A stretch of DNA of 64,000 bases from CAVTTH01 sp963737545 (GCA_963737545.1 CAVTTH010000003.1:744001-808000); one strand, 5' to 3'. Positions 52,849 through 62,540 are shown, counted from the stretch's first letter. The notes: a model not told the origin generated them from the letters alone. Made by a program: numbers and translations.

Positions 52849-54691
52849 CCTTGGAAAGGAGTACGACGTCATTGTGGTCGGCAGCGGCCACGCTGGTGTT
52901 GAAGCAGCGCTCGCATCTGCGCGGCTGGGGTGCGAGACGCTGATGCTCACCCAGAATCTCGACACCATTGGACAAATGTCTTGCAACCCAGCGATTGGTG
53001 GTCTCGCAAAGGGCCACGTCGTTAGGGAAATTGATGCTTTAGGCGGCGCTATGGGGATGAATGCCGACGCCACCGGCATTCAGTTTCGAATATTGAATCG
53101 TTCGAAGGGTGCAAGTGTTCGTGCACCGCGGGCGCAATGTGATAAGAAGGCCTATCAATTTCGGTTAAAAGCGCAATTGGAAAGACAAGAGTGTCTCGAA
53201 ATTTTCCAAGCCACGGTAGCCCGCATTCTGGTCAAGGACCGAATTGTCATCGGGGTGGAAACTGACATCGGCCTATCAATACGCGGCCGCAGCGTTGTTA
53301 TCACGGCAGGCACATTTCTGCGCGGTCTTTTGCATGTCGGGGAAGTCTCAAAGAGTGGAGGCCGAATGGCGGACGCAAGCTCTGGATTGAGCGAAGAGCT
53401 TCGAACCTTGGGATTTGAAGTCGATCGATTCAAGACCGGTACACCATGCCGGGTGAATGCTCGCTCGATAAATTTTTCGCACTGCGAAGTGCAAGGGGGG
53501 GACGAGCCACCGCCGCGGTTCGGATTTTCGCCGCTGGAGAAAGCGGACCACGATCTCTTCACGCTGAATTGGACTTCGGCCGGCAGGTTCCACGTGGAAC
53601 AACAAGCGTGCTGGATTACCCACACGACGGCCGTAACGCATCAGATCATCACCGCGAATCTTCACCGCTCGCCTCTCTATGGAGGACGCATTAAAGGCAC
53701 TGGCCCTCGATATTGTCCCTCAATCGAAGACAAGGTCGTAAAATTTGCAAGTAGGACTGAACATCAAATCTTCCTTGAGCCGGAGGGTCGACACACCGAA
53801 GAATTTTACGTTAATGGTGTGTCCACCAGTCTTCCATTTGGTGTTCAAGCGGCATTTCTTCGAACAATTCCAGGTCTGGAGAATGTGCAGATTCTTCGAC
53901 CAGGGTACGCGGTAGAATATGACTATTTTCCACCGACGCAGTTACAGCACACTCTCGAAACGAAACTCATTGGTGGCCTATATTTTGCAGGGCAGATTAA
54001 CGGTACATCTGGCTATGAAGAGGCTGCTGCTCAAGGACTTATAGCTGGAATAAATGCGGCACTTAAAGTGCGAGGACGCGCCTCCTTCGTATTGTCACGG
54101 GAGGAAGCTTACATAGGAGTGCTCATCGACGATCTCGTTACTCAAGGGACTGACGAGCCATATCGGCTATTTACGAGTCGTGCGGAAAACAGACTGGCGT
54201 TGCGGCATGACAATGCCGATCAACGACTAACAAAACGAGGCTATGAGATCGGCTTGATAGATTCAGTTCGTTGGAAACAATTTTGCGAAAAGCGCTGTAG
54301 TTTGGATCACGTTCAAGAGATTGCTGAAAGAACTCGCGTGGGTGGCGAACTCATTTCACAACTCATGAAAAGACGGGATTTCGCGATAGAGCTTTTACCG
54401 TCTGACATCGCTTCACTCGCGCCACCGGACATCTGGGACCTTGTTGTGACCGACGCCAGATCTGAAGGCTACATTCGGCGGCAAGTCGCCACAAATGGCG
54501 ACGCATTTCGCCATCGCGAGCAAAGGATTCCGGAGCAATTCGACTTCGCCGAAGTGAAGGGTCTTAGTCGCGAAGCCCGGGAAAAGCTCACTCGCCATCG
54601 ACCCACGTCGTTGGGCCAGGTGAATCGAATAAGCGGTGTGACGCACGCCGATGCGATGATAGTGGCTATCTATCTCAGGAACAGAACTTAA
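52841..54691 (+). CDS. mnmG: tRNA uridine 5-carboxymethylaminomethyl modification enzyme MnmG (GidA)
   Basis: 616 residues. FAD site DVIVVGSGHAGVEAALASAR, then GGLAKGHVVREIDALGGAMG, RAPRAQCDKKAYQ and the family motif RPGYAVEYDYFPP with GLYFAGQINGTSGYEEAAAQ. With MnmE it installs the cmnm5 group on U34 of several tRNAs. Full length, normal for the family, no disruption. The ATG lies inside cdd, suggesting translational coupling. Confidence 0.96.
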   Translation: MFSLGKEYDVIVVGSGHAGVEAALASARLGCETLMLTQNLDTIGQMSCNPAIGGLAKGHVVREIDALGGAMGMNADATGIQFRILNRSKGASVRAPRAQCDKKAYQFRLKAQLERQECLEIFQATVARILVKDRIVIGVETDIGLSIRGRSVVITAGTFLRGLLHVGEVSKSGGRMADASSGLSEELRTLGFEVDRFKTGTPCRVNARSINFSHCEVQGGDEPPPRFGFSPLEKADHDLFTLNWTSAGRFHVEQQACWITHTTAVTHQIITANLHRSPLYGGRIKGTGPRYCPSIEDKVVKFASRTEHQIFLEPEGRHTEEFYVNGVSTSLPFGVQAAFLRTIPGLENVQILRPGYAVEYDYFPPTQLQHTLETKLIGGLYFAGQINGTSGYEEAAAQGLIAGINAALKVRGRASFVLSREEAYIGVLIDDLVTQGTDEPYRLFTSRAENRLALRHDNADQRLTKRGYEIGLIDSVRWKQFCEKRCSLDHVQEIAERTRVGGELISQLMKRRDFAIELLPSDIASLAPPDIWDLVVTDARSEGYIRRQVATNGDAFRHREQRIPEQFDFAEVKGLSREAREKLTRHRPTSLGQVNRISGVTHADAMIVAIYLRNRT

Positions 54692-54708
54692 TCGGATAAT
54701 ATTTCTCC

Positions 54709-55353
54709 TTGCCCTTTCTCGTTGTGTGGTACGTTACGTTCCTTATCCTGATAGTCAGCTACCTCTTTGGATCGGTGCCGATAGGATTCATTGTTGGGAA
54801 GCTAGCCGGAATCGATATTCGAAGATGTGGAAGCGGCAATATAGGCGCTACCAACGTCCTACGCGTGCTCGGCAAGAAGTACGGCTACACGGTCTTCTTC
54901 TTCGACGCGCTAAAGGGGTTTGTCGCTGTTCGAACCTGTCTCTTGATCGTAGCCGGAAATCCATCCGTACGACTCTACGCGGACTTCTTCGCTCTACTCG
55001 GCGCTGTCACCTGCGTAATCGGTCATGCTTTCCCTGTCTGGCTTCGATTTAAGGGAGGAAAGGGTGTGGCAACGTCGGCCGGCGTGATTATTGGCCTGAT
55101 GCCGCTCGCCGCCGCAATTGTGTTTCCGATTTGGTTTATTGCCTTCGAGGTTTCCCGCTACGTTTCAGTCGCGTCCATTTGTGCGGCGATCAGTTTGCCA
55201 GTCACCATCGCGTTTTTCTTGAGATTCAAGCTGATGGATAGCGTTGTTCTATTTTACTTTTCTGTGGGGCTCGCTGCCCTCGTCGTTTGGCAGCACCGAT
55301 CGAATTTTTCTCGTCTTCTGAATGGAACGGAGCAACGTTTCAAACGGAAGTGA
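54709..55353 (+). CDS. plsY: Glycerol-3-phosphate acyltransferase PlsY
   Basis: 214 residues from TTG 54709 (no nearby ATG in frame; a GTG is at 54724). Conserved PlsY loops: FGSVPIGFIVGKLAG, CGSGNIGATNVLRVLGKKYG and FPVWLRFKGGKGVATSAGVI. It transfers acyl from acyl-phosphate to glycerol-3-phosphate. Five to seven hydrophobic stretches. The TGA overlaps the gpsA ATG (TGATG), and the two form the usual phospholipid-precursor pair. Confidence 0.92.
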   Translation: MPFLVVWYVTFLILIVSYLFGSVPIGFIVGKLAGIDIRRCGSGNIGATNVLRVLGKKYGYTVFFFDALKGFVAVRTCLLIVAGNPSVRLYADFFALLGAVTCVIGHAFPVWLRFKGGKGVATSAGVIIGLMPLAAAIVFPIWFIAFEVSRYVSVASICAAISLPVTIAFFLRFKLMDSVVLFYFSVGLAALVVWQHRSNFSRLLNGTEQRFKRK

Positions 55354-56351
55354 TGATAAGACGAACCGCGATAATCGGCGCCGGCAGCTGGGGTACCGCG
55401 TTGGCAATCCTTTGGGCGAAACAGGGCAAGGCGATTACGCTTTGGGGCAATAATGCCGAGAGGATAGAGCAACTTGCAGCGATCCGCGAGAATCGAGACT
55501 ATCTTCCGGGAGTTAGTCTCCCTTCTTCAATTCGAGTAACTAGCGACCTCGCCGATTGTGCGGAAGCTGACCTGATTGTTTTTGTTACGCCGTCTGTCGC
55601 TGTGCGCGCAATCGCGAACCGGCTCCGTGATTTTCCCATCGGTCAGGATGTCGTTCTGCTCAGCTGCACGAAGGGGATCGAACATGGCACTGGTATGCGA
55701 ATGAGTCAGATCATTAACGAAGTGTATCCCGAACACCGTGTGGCGGTCCTTTCCGGCCCCAATCTTGCCGTGGAAGTTTCCCGAGACTTACCGACGGCGA
55801 CGGTGCTCGGCTGTCGCGACCTGACATGCGCGGCTGAACTTCAGCAACATCTCGGAAGTGCCCGCTTTCGAATCTACACGAGCGAAGAAGTGACCGGGAT
55901 CGAACTGGGAGGCGCACTAAAGAACGTCTTCGCCATCCCCGCTGGCGCCAGCGACGGAATCGGACTTGGAGATAATTCGAAGGCTGCGTTGATTACCCGT
56001 TCGCTTGCCGAATTACTGCGGCTCGGGACTTCGATGGGAGGAAAACCGCGCACATTCTATGGACTAAGCGGAGCCGGCGACCTGATGGCCACTTGCTTTA
56101 GTCGGCATAGCAGAAATCGTCGGGTCGGGGAGCAGCTTGGGCGCGGCGAGTCATTAGGCGATATTACTAAAGGAATGCAAATGGTAGCCGAAGGCATTCC
56201 CACCACAAAAGGTGCATACGAATGCGCACGAAAAGGTGGAATTGAAACACCAATTATCGATCAAGTGTACGCTGTCCTCTACGAGGGAAAATCTCCTGTC
56301 CAGGCGATGGAGGAACTGCTTAATCGGGACCAAAAAGCCGAGAGAATCTAA
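55353..56351 (+). CDS. gpsA: Glycerol-3-phosphate dehydrogenase [NAD(P)+]
   Basis: 332 residues from ATG 55353 (MIRRTAIIGAGSWGTALAIL). NAD site GAGSWGTALA, catalytic Lys in KNVFAIPAGASDGIG, the SGPNLAVEV loop and GLSGAGDLMATCFS. Produces sn-glycerol-3-phosphate for phospholipids. Upstream frame (from 55287) lies inside plsY and is rejected. It ends 3 bases into the stop region of the convergent purN. Confidence 0.95.
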   Translation: MIRRTAIIGAGSWGTALAILWAKQGKAITLWGNNAERIEQLAAIRENRDYLPGVSLPSSIRVTSDLADCAEADLIVFVTPSVAVRAIANRLRDFPIGQDVVLLSCTKGIEHGTGMRMSQIINEVYPEHRVAVLSGPNLAVEVSRDLPTATVLGCRDLTCAAELQQHLGSARFRIYTSEEVTGIELGGALKNVFAIPAGASDGIGLGDNSKAALITRSLAELLRLGTSMGGKPRTFYGLSGAGDLMATCFSRHSRNRRVGEQLGRGESLGDITKGMQMVAEGIPTTKGAYECARKGGIETPIIDQVYAVLYEGKSPVQAMEELLNRDQKAERI

Positions 56352-56938
56352 GCCGGGGTCCGATCACCGCCGAGATTTGCAATGACCTCGGGATACAAAT
56401 CGTGCTCGGCGATTTGGATGCGAGCGTGTAACGATTCTGGCGTGTCGTTAGGCAAGATCGGGACCTTGCGCTGGGCGATGATGGCACCGCGGTCGATTCC
56501 GGCGTCGACGTAATGAACCGTACAGCCGGTTATTTTCTCTCTCGCCGCGAGAGCCTGCTTCCATGCTTCCAAACCGGGAAATCTCGGCAGAAGTGATGGA
56601 TGAATATTGATAATGCGCTGAGGAAACGCTTCGAGCATCGGTGTTTTTAGAACGCGCATGAAACCGGCGAGAACAACCAGTTCGACCCCGGCTTCGCGCA
56701 ACATCTTCACAAGCGCCTCTTCGCTTTCCGGCTCGAGCTTTGTTCGGAATCTACCCGGAAAGAGAAATGCATTCGGGATGTCGAATTCCCGCGCGACTTC
56801 CAACATTCCGGCATCGGCAACATCAGAAACGATCAGACGGATCTCAGCCAGCAGGGTACCTGCGCGAATTCGCTCGAGAATCGCGCGACAGTTGCTGCCT
56901 TTGCCGGAGCCAAGAATTCCGATCGGCAGCGGTCTCAC
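56348..56938 (-). CDS. purN: Phosphoribosylglycinamide formyltransferase
   Basis: 196 residues from GTG 56938. PurN marks: GILGSGKGSNCRAILERI, VLAGFMRVL (Asn10-formyl-THF region), NIHPSLLPRFPGLEAW with the catalytic Asn-His, and CTVHYVDAGIDRGAII with Asp. It formylates GAR in purine synthesis. GTGA overlap with the stop of rfaE2 shows coupling. It ends within the gpsA stop region. Confidence 0.94.
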   Translation of the reverse strand: MRPLPIGILGSGKGSNCRAILERIRAGTLLAEIRLIVSDVADAGMLEVAREFDIPNAFLFPGRFRTKLEPESEEALVKMLREAGVELVVLAGFMRVLKTPMLEAFPQRIINIHPSLLPRFPGLEAWKQALAAREKITGCTVHYVDAGIDRGAIIAQRKVPILPNDTPESLHARIQIAEHDLYPEVIANLGGDRTPA

Positions 56939-57423
56939 GGTGCGATGTCTTGCCCAAGCCGCTTCACCAAATCCGAAGTGGAATACCCAGCGAAAAAAGG
57001 AAGGATCCGAATCTCCACGCCTGAGTTTTCCAAGGCAGCACGTTCCTGTGCATCCAGCGTTTCCCTCTGGTAGTCACCGCCCTTGACGTAAATCGCCGGG
57101 CGAACGGTTTCCAGGAACCTGGTCGCGCGCGCCTCCGGGAAAATTGTCACGTAGTCTACCGCGCTGAGTGCAGCCAGGACTTCGGCACGGTCTTGTTCCT
57201 TATTCAATGGGCGCCCTTTTCCTTTCAGGGCACGGACTGATTCATCCCCGTTCAGGCCGACAGCCAGGACATCACCCAGCTCGCGCGCCGCCTGCAAATA
57301 GCGCACGTGAGCAACATGCAAGAGATCGAAGCAGCCATTTGTCACGACCAGCTTTTTTCCGGCAGCGCGCATTTCGCTGGAAATGGCGCCAAGCTTTTCC
57401 ATGCTAACAATCTTAGACATCAT
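56935..57423 (-). CDS. rfaE2: D-glycero-beta-D-manno-heptose 1-phosphate adenylyltransferase
   Basis: 162 residues from ATG 57423 (MMSKIVSMEKL), with GGAGA before it. Nucleotidyltransferase HIGH-like loop VTNGCFDLLHVAHVRYLQAA and the DAVDYVTIF/VKGGDYQRETL segments identify the RfaE domain II. It makes ADP-heptose for LPS core, showing an LPS-type envelope. Only the adenylyltransferase domain is present; the kinase (domain I) must be encoded elsewhere. Overlaps the lipid kinase stop by about 11 bases and purN by 4. Confidence 0.93.
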   Translation of the reverse strand: MMSKIVSMEKLGAISSEMRAAGKKLVVTNGCFDLLHVAHVRYLQAARELGDVLAVGLNGDESVRALKGKGRPLNKEQDRAEVLAALSAVDYVTIFPEARATRFLETVRPAIYVKGGDYQRETLDAQERAALENSGVEIRILPFFAGYSTSDLVKRLGQDIAP

Positions 57424-58303
57424 TTTCTCCGACAACAAAACGCAACGCCCGCGGCATGATATCAAACGTGACCGGCGCGTTTCCAATCAGTTCGCCGTCG
57501 ACATTAAACCAGATTCCTGGAGTTGAGCTTACTGCCAACCTGGCAGCGCGCCGAAAGACGACCGCCGGGCTCTTCAAGTGTTCTCCCAAAAAGATCTGAC
57601 CCATCAAGAGCGCGAGCTGTGCGGGCGGCTGTTCCGATATCAAGATAATATCGAGTAATCCATCATCGACAATTGCATCGGGCGCGATCGGAATTCCACC
57701 GGCAACAAAGCGCCCATTCGCAACAATCACGTTGTAAAGATTCATCTCGATATGTTCGTGGTCGTCGAGAAGAACCTCGGTGTGGTATGCGCTTAATTCG
57801 GGTAATGCTTCGGCTGCCCCGCGCAGATAAGCAAGCGACCCCCACGTTGTTTTGATTTCTGGTGTTAGTTTTTCGTCCACGATCCCGCTGAATCCCCCGC
57901 TGGAGACATTCACCAGATATCGGTGGCGATCAGTTGTTACACGCACGAGATCGATTTGTCTCGTTCGCCTTCGGGCCAGGATCTTGATGTTCTCGTCGAC
58001 ATCGGTGGGTAAATTTAGCGAACGAACGAAATCATTCCCCGTCCCCAAAGGAATAACTCCAATGGAAACGTCTGCGATCCGTTCGCTAACCCCGTTGATC
58101 ACTCCGTTCAGCGTTCCGTCGCCACCGGCGGCAACGATGAGATCGAAGCCATGCTTAATCGCGTCGTGCGCAAAACTCTCCGCATCGCCCTGCTTGGACG
58201 TGATGCGTATTTCGGCATTTTCGATTCGCCGGAGTTTTTTCTCCAACTCGTCGATTGCGACGACAGAACCGGCCACCGGATTAAGCACGACCAAGGTTTT
58301 CAC
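57413..58303 (-). CDS. Diacylglycerol/lipid kinase family protein (YegS/BmrU type)
   Basis: 296 residues: NPVAGSVVAIDELEKKL at the N-terminus, the catalytic GGDGT loop in LIVAAGGDGTLNGVINGV near residue 60, PLGTGNDFVRSLNLP and the C-terminal VDGELIGNAPVTFDI segment. These kinases phosphorylate diacylglycerol or related lipids. Divergent from DUF4912 gene with 81 bases between. Confidence 0.88.
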   Translation of the reverse strand: MKTLVVLNPVAGSVVAIDELEKKLRRIENAEIRITSKQGDAESFAHDAIKHGFDLIVAAGGDGTLNGVINGVSERIADVSIGVIPLGTGNDFVRSLNLPTDVDENIKILARRRTRQIDLVRVTTDRHRYLVNVSSGGFSGIVDEKLTPEIKTTWGSLAYLRGAAEALPELSAYHTEVLLDDHEHIEMNLYNVIVANGRFVAGGIPIAPDAIVDDGLLDIILISEQPPAQLALLMGQIFLGEHLKSPAVVFRRAARLAVSSTPGIWFNVDGELIGNAPVTFDIMPRALRFVVGENDV

Positions 58304-58384
58304 AGATCATTCATCGCGTTTTGGTGTGTTGTGTGTATCGTTTTTCCGCCGCAGCGAGTTCTAAACTCCTTCGGTTTGGCAACA

Positions 58385-59158
58385 ATGAAAAGACCGCACG
58401 AAACAACGCCGGTAACCACCGATTTTCGCCTCTCGAATCCGCCGGTAGAGACATCGTGGTTGGCTGGCAATGGCGAAGAGGAAGCCGGGAATTCCCGCCA
58501 ACTCCCGCGCTCGTACGGAAGACCGATTGTTTGTGCGCTGGCTCGCAATCCCACTTCCCTCTTTGTTTATTGGGAGGTCGATTGGCCATCCCTTTTCGCG
58601 CTCTCTGCGCCTCGCAATCGCCAGGTTTATCTAATTCTTCAAGATTCCGACGGCGCCGAAGTCAGCCGTGTCGTCGTAGAACCAATGGTCGGCAACTCCG
58701 AAGTATCAGTGCCCCGCGCGAACCGAGGCTATCGAGTCGAACTCGGTTACTTCGATGTTGCGGAGGTTTGGCACTCGGCCGGCTCCGCAAATGTGATCAA
58801 TACGCCAAATGACAATCTGAGCGAACCTGCGGCCACGACCTTCGCGACCGTTCCCTTTCATTTGGGCTTCCAACGTCTGGCGGATCTTTTCCGCGCGTCA
58901 ACCGTCACGAATCGAACGATTATTGAACAGGTCGCGCAGCTGCAAAAACAAGCATCGACGCCAGAAGGCTTCGAGGTCCTTTCCCTCGAGGAAGCCGAGA
59001 TTCTCGGTGCACTCAACGCAAGCCTGCCGAACGACTGGCGGGAGAAAATGAGAAATCCCGGGCGCGAGATCAATCTGGAGCGACGGCTCGGCGAAATCCT
59101 CGGCTTCGGATCCAGCAGCCCGGCCAACTCTCCCGGCGGAAGCAGCGGGAGCCACTAG
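58385..59158 (+). CDS. DUF4912 domain protein
   Basis: 257 residues from ATG 58385 (MKRPHETTPVTTDFRLSNPP); the frame opens further back, but through the lipid kinase promoter. The DUF4912 core is RPIVCALARNPTSLFVYWEV followed by VELGYFDVAEVWHSAGSANV, a beta-rich fold of unknown function often seen beside glucan or glycogen enzymes. The C-terminus ends in a low-complexity Ser/Gly tail (SSSPANSPGGSSGSH). No neighbour with obvious carbohydrate role here. Confidence 0.75.
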   Translation: MKRPHETTPVTTDFRLSNPPVETSWLAGNGEEEAGNSRQLPRSYGRPIVCALARNPTSLFVYWEVDWPSLFALSAPRNRQVYLILQDSDGAEVSRVVVEPMVGNSEVSVPRANRGYRVELGYFDVAEVWHSAGSANVINTPNDNLSEPAATTFATVPFHLGFQRLADLFRASTVTNRTIIEQVAQLQKQASTPEGFEVLSLEEAEILGALNASLPNDWREKMRNPGREINLERRLGEILGFGSSSPANSPGGSSGSH

Positions 59159-59401
59159 CCTCGATCAAGGTTCGGACTCTTTTGCGCGCTCGACGGGTTT
59201 ATCGAAGCAGGCTCACGAGCAAAGGCAGAACGAGAAAATCGGAACTATCTCAAGAAATCTCGTTGTCAGCACAACGCGATTGCCGCTAAAGAGAGGACAG
59301 ATGCAAGGAAACGGAAACTCTAACATGAAACAAATTGCGGCCATGGCCCGCCGGACGCGGCAGAAACGCCTAACAAAGCCGGCTGCAGTGAACTTCCGCG
59401 T

Positions 59402-60964
59402 ATGAACAATCCTGAAAAGAAAACGGTGGAGTGGGGTACGCGCGTGGGAGTGATCCTCGCCGTATCGGGATCGGCTGTCGGGTTGGGAAATTTTCTGCGT
59501 TTCCCAGGCCAGGCTGCTGCACACGGTGGCGGCGCGTTTATGATTCCGTACATTTGCGCGCTCCTCTTTCTCGCGTTGCCGATCGGTTGGGCGGAGTGGG
59601 CGATGGCGCGGCACGGCGGAACAAAAGGATTTCACAATGGCGCGGCGATTCTCGGTGTGACTGGCAAGGGCAGAATCGCGCGATATCTAGGCCTATTATC
59701 CATCCTCATCCCGATGGTCGTTTACATGTACTACGTTTACATCGAGGCGTGGTGCCTTCGATATGCATGGGATTATTTGATGGGCAACGTGCATCTGACC
59801 GGCAATATCGGAGATCAAGTCCGGGCCGCTGGCACATTTTTCGGCGAAGCGACCGGCACCAGCACGAATGGAGTGTTGAACATGAGTGCCGTCTTCTGGC
59901 TCATTGTCGTGGCACTTAATATCACTCTCGTCTATCGCGGATTGAAAGGTGGCATCGAAAAGTTTTGTCAGTTCGCGCTTCCGGCGATGGCGGTTCTAGC
60001 AGTCATCGTCTTGATTCGTGTGCTCACACTTGGCACTCCCGATCCTTCGCATCCGGATCAAAATGTTCTCAACGGACTCGGTTATCTGTGGAATCCCGAT
60101 TTCTCCAAGCTCACTGATTTCGAAACCTGGCTCGCGGCCGCGGGTCAGATTTTCTTTAGCCTTTCGGTCGGCTTCGGGGTGATCTTAAATTACGCGTCGT
60201 ATCTCAAGAAGAAGGATGACGTTGCGCTATCCGGATTCACGGCCAGCGCGACGAACGAACTATTCGAAGTCGGCTTTGGCGGATTGATTACGATCACCGC
60301 CGCATTTGTGTTTCTCGGTGCCAGTGGTGTCGGCGGAGGCTTTGGCCTCGGCTTCCAAACGTTGCCCGTTGTTTTCCATCAAATGGGCGGGCTTGGCCGC
60401 TGGATTGGATTCGCCTGGTTTTTTCTCCTTTTTCTGGCCGCCATCACCAGCTCGATCTCGATGCTGCAGCCGGTCAAAACATTTTTCGAAGAAGCGTTGG
60501 CAATCGGCCACGGCAAGGCGATTGCATTGACCTCGGTCATTTGCGGGCTTGGTTCATTTTGGGTCATTTGGTTCAGCAAAAACACGGTCGCGCTCGACAC
60601 GATGGATTTTTGGGTCGGAACATTTTGCATCTTCGTCCTCGCCACCGTGCAGATCATTTGTTTCGGCTGGGTTTGGGGGATCAAGAGGGGAATGGCTGAG
60701 CTCGACCAAGGTGCGCTGATCAAGATTCCGCGAGTGTTCCAATTCATTATGAAATGGGTGGCGCCCGCCTATCTGCTCGTGGTCTTGGGTGGATTTTCCT
60801 ATTCCCAACTACCCGCGAAACTGCGCAGCATGGCTGGCGATCCGATCACGCTCTGGACCGTAGTGATTATCGCGGTCTCTCTCGCAATATTGGTCGTGGC
60901 GCTCGCGGTTGGCGAACGCCGCTGGCGCGCAGCCGGACTCGACCTCGATGGACGCAACGATTGA
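59402..60964 (+). CDS. Sodium-dependent NSS-family transporter
   Basis: 520 residues with about 11-12 membrane helices. The NSS signature is GSAVGLGNFLRFPGQAAAHG in helix 1 (Na+ sites), then YMYYVYIEAWCLRYAWDYLM and the FFSLSVGFGVILNYASYLKK of helix 6-7, and IGFAWFFLLFLAAITSSISM in helix 8. Symports amino acids or similar with Na+. A 39-residue partner gene follows 17 bases later. Regulatory site not seen in the 59159-59401 upstream gap, apart from CCTAAC at 59369. Confidence 0.9.
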   Translation: MNNPEKKTVEWGTRVGVILAVSGSAVGLGNFLRFPGQAAAHGGGAFMIPYICALLFLALPIGWAEWAMARHGGTKGFHNGAAILGVTGKGRIARYLGLLSILIPMVVYMYYVYIEAWCLRYAWDYLMGNVHLTGNIGDQVRAAGTFFGEATGTSTNGVLNMSAVFWLIVVALNITLVYRGLKGGIEKFCQFALPAMAVLAVIVLIRVLTLGTPDPSHPDQNVLNGLGYLWNPDFSKLTDFETWLAAAGQIFFSLSVGFGVILNYASYLKKKDDVALSGFTASATNELFEVGFGGLITITAAFVFLGASGVGGGFGLGFQTLPVVFHQMGGLGRWIGFAWFFLLFLAAITSSISMLQPVKTFFEEALAIGHGKAIALTSVICGLGSFWVIWFSKNTVALDTMDFWVGTFCIFVLATVQIICFGWVWGIKRGMAELDQGALIKIPRVFQFIMKWVAPAYLLVVLGGFSYSQLPAKLRSMAGDPITLWTVVIIAVSLAILVVALAVGERRWRAAGLDLDGRND

Positions 60965-60980
60965 GAGGAGCAATTAACTA

Positions 60981-61100
60981 ATGAACACCTGGGGTTGGAT
61001 TTTCATGCTCACGTCACTCACCCTCGTTTGGGCAACGACGATTTGGGCTTATTGCCGTCTGCTTGGCGCGCCGCGCGAGGACGCAAAAAAACAAGACTAG
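60981..61100 (+). CDS. MetS-like small subunit of NSS transporter
   Basis: 39 residues: MNTWGWIFMLTSLTLVWATT then IWAYCRLLGAPREDAKKQD, a single membrane helix with a charged tail. GAGAGGAGC lies 12-20 bases before the ATG. Such peptides follow NSS transporters (MetS for MetP) and are required for stability. Too short for ordinary gene calling; placed here by context. Confidence 0.75.
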   Translation: MNTWGWIFMLTSLTLVWATTIWAYCRLLGAPREDAKKQD

Positions 61101-61209
61101 AAACGCGTCTCGAAAATTGCCGGGATCGGCCAGCGGTGCCGTTCTCGCGCTCGGTGCGCGCGAACTTTCGCGTCCAACACTAACGACTGGAGACGTCAAT
61201 TAATTATTT

Positions 61210-62490
61210 ATGATGATCGCAAGCGCTCTCGCCGCCGTGCCTGAAATTCCCGTCGTCTTTGGGATCCCGATCGACTTCGTTTTGTTCGCGCTGACTTTGC
61301 TCGGCGTCGCGCTCTTCCATCATTACACGCTTCGGGTCGCTCTCATCGGGTTGGGGACAATCATCCTCTACAAGATTTTCTTCTCCGGCTTCAAGACTGG
61401 CACCGGCATTGTGGGCTTTGTCGCTCATCTTGGCCACGAGTGGGTAATTCTCGCGAACTTGTTTTTTTTGCTGAGCGGCTTCGCGCTGTTGTCGCGGCAC
61501 TTCGAAAAAAGTCACGTGCCAGTCGTGTTGCCAAAATTTTTGCCGCACGATTGGAAGGGCGCATTTGCCATGCTGGTGATGATATGGATTCTGTCCTCGT
61601 TTCTTGATAACATTGCAGCCGCATTGATCGGCGGCGCGATGGCGCACCAGCTTTTTCGTGCGAAAGTTCATATCGGTTATCTCGCGGCGATCGTGGCGGC
61701 ATCGAATGCCGGCGGCGCCTTTAGCGTGGTCGGTGACACCACGACGACGATGATGTGGATCGACGGCGTCTCGCCAGCAGCCGTTTTCGAAGCGATCATT
61801 GCGTCGGTTGTGGCGCTGCTTGTTTTCGGAATTCCAGCCGCAATTCTGCAGCAAAAATATTCGCCAATCCTCCAGCACGTCCATGAACACACCCACGTGG
61901 ACTGGGCGCGCGTCGGAATTGTTGCATTGATTCTTTCGGCCGCGATCGGAACCAACGTGATGATCAACACAAAATTCCCCGATCTCGCCGGCCATTTCCC
62001 GTTTATCGGTCTGGCGGTGTGGATGGCAATCTTGCTTTCGGTGGTCGCGCGCCGTGCGGATTGGGAAGTGCTGCCGGCATCGGTAAAGGGTTCAGTGTTT
62101 CTACTCTCTCTCGTGTTGAGCGCTTCGATGATGCCGGTGGAAAAACTGCCGGCCGCATCCTGGCATACGGCGCTCGGTCTCGGCTTTCTGTCCTCTGTCT
62201 TCGATAACATCCCGCTTACGGCCCTGGCGCTCAAACAAGGCGGCTATGACTGGGGATTTCTTGCCTACGCGGTCGGGTTTGGCGGCTCCATGATCTGGTT
62301 TGGTTCGTCCGCCGGCGTGGCCTTGAGTAACATGTATCCCGAGGCCAAATCGGTCGGACAATGGGTGCGGCACGGCTGGTTCGTGGCGGTGGCGTACGTC
62401 ATTGGTTTTTTTGTGATGCTCGCCGTTTGGCCGTGGCATCCGGACGCGCCGCACAAGCGGGATTCCGTCGAAATCAATTTGTCGCATTGA
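61210..62490 (+). CDS. NhaD/ArsB-like ion transporter (IT superfamily)
   Basis: 426 residues with ten or more helices. Two inverted-repeat signature loops: SSFLDNIAAALIGGAMAHQL near residue 140 and SSVFDNIPLTALALKQGGYD near 340, both with the DN pair of NhaD and CitM/ArsB carriers. Also GGAFSVVGDTTTTMMWIDG, equivalent to the TPIGDPTT segment of NhaD. Probably a Na+/H+ antiporter or organic-acid carrier. The His/Asp-rich loop HVHEHTHVDW around 225 is unusual. Downstream of the NSS pair; promoter not identified. Confidence 0.82.
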   Translation: MMIASALAAVPEIPVVFGIPIDFVLFALTLLGVALFHHYTLRVALIGLGTIILYKIFFSGFKTGTGIVGFVAHLGHEWVILANLFFLLSGFALLSRHFEKSHVPVVLPKFLPHDWKGAFAMLVMIWILSSFLDNIAAALIGGAMAHQLFRAKVHIGYLAAIVAASNAGGAFSVVGDTTTTMMWIDGVSPAAVFEAIIASVVALLVFGIPAAILQQKYSPILQHVHEHTHVDWARVGIVALILSAAIGTNVMINTKFPDLAGHFPFIGLAVWMAILLSVVARRADWEVLPASVKGSVFLLSLVLSASMMPVEKLPAASWHTALGLGFLSSVFDNIPLTALALKQGGYDWGFLAYAVGFGGSMIWFGSSAGVALSNMYPEAKSVGQWVRHGWFVAVAYVIGFFVMLAVWPWHPDAPHKRDSVEINLSH

Positions 62491-62540
62491 GTTAATCATC
62501 TTCATTTCGCCGCTGCGACAGACGTGCTACTCTCCGGCGC

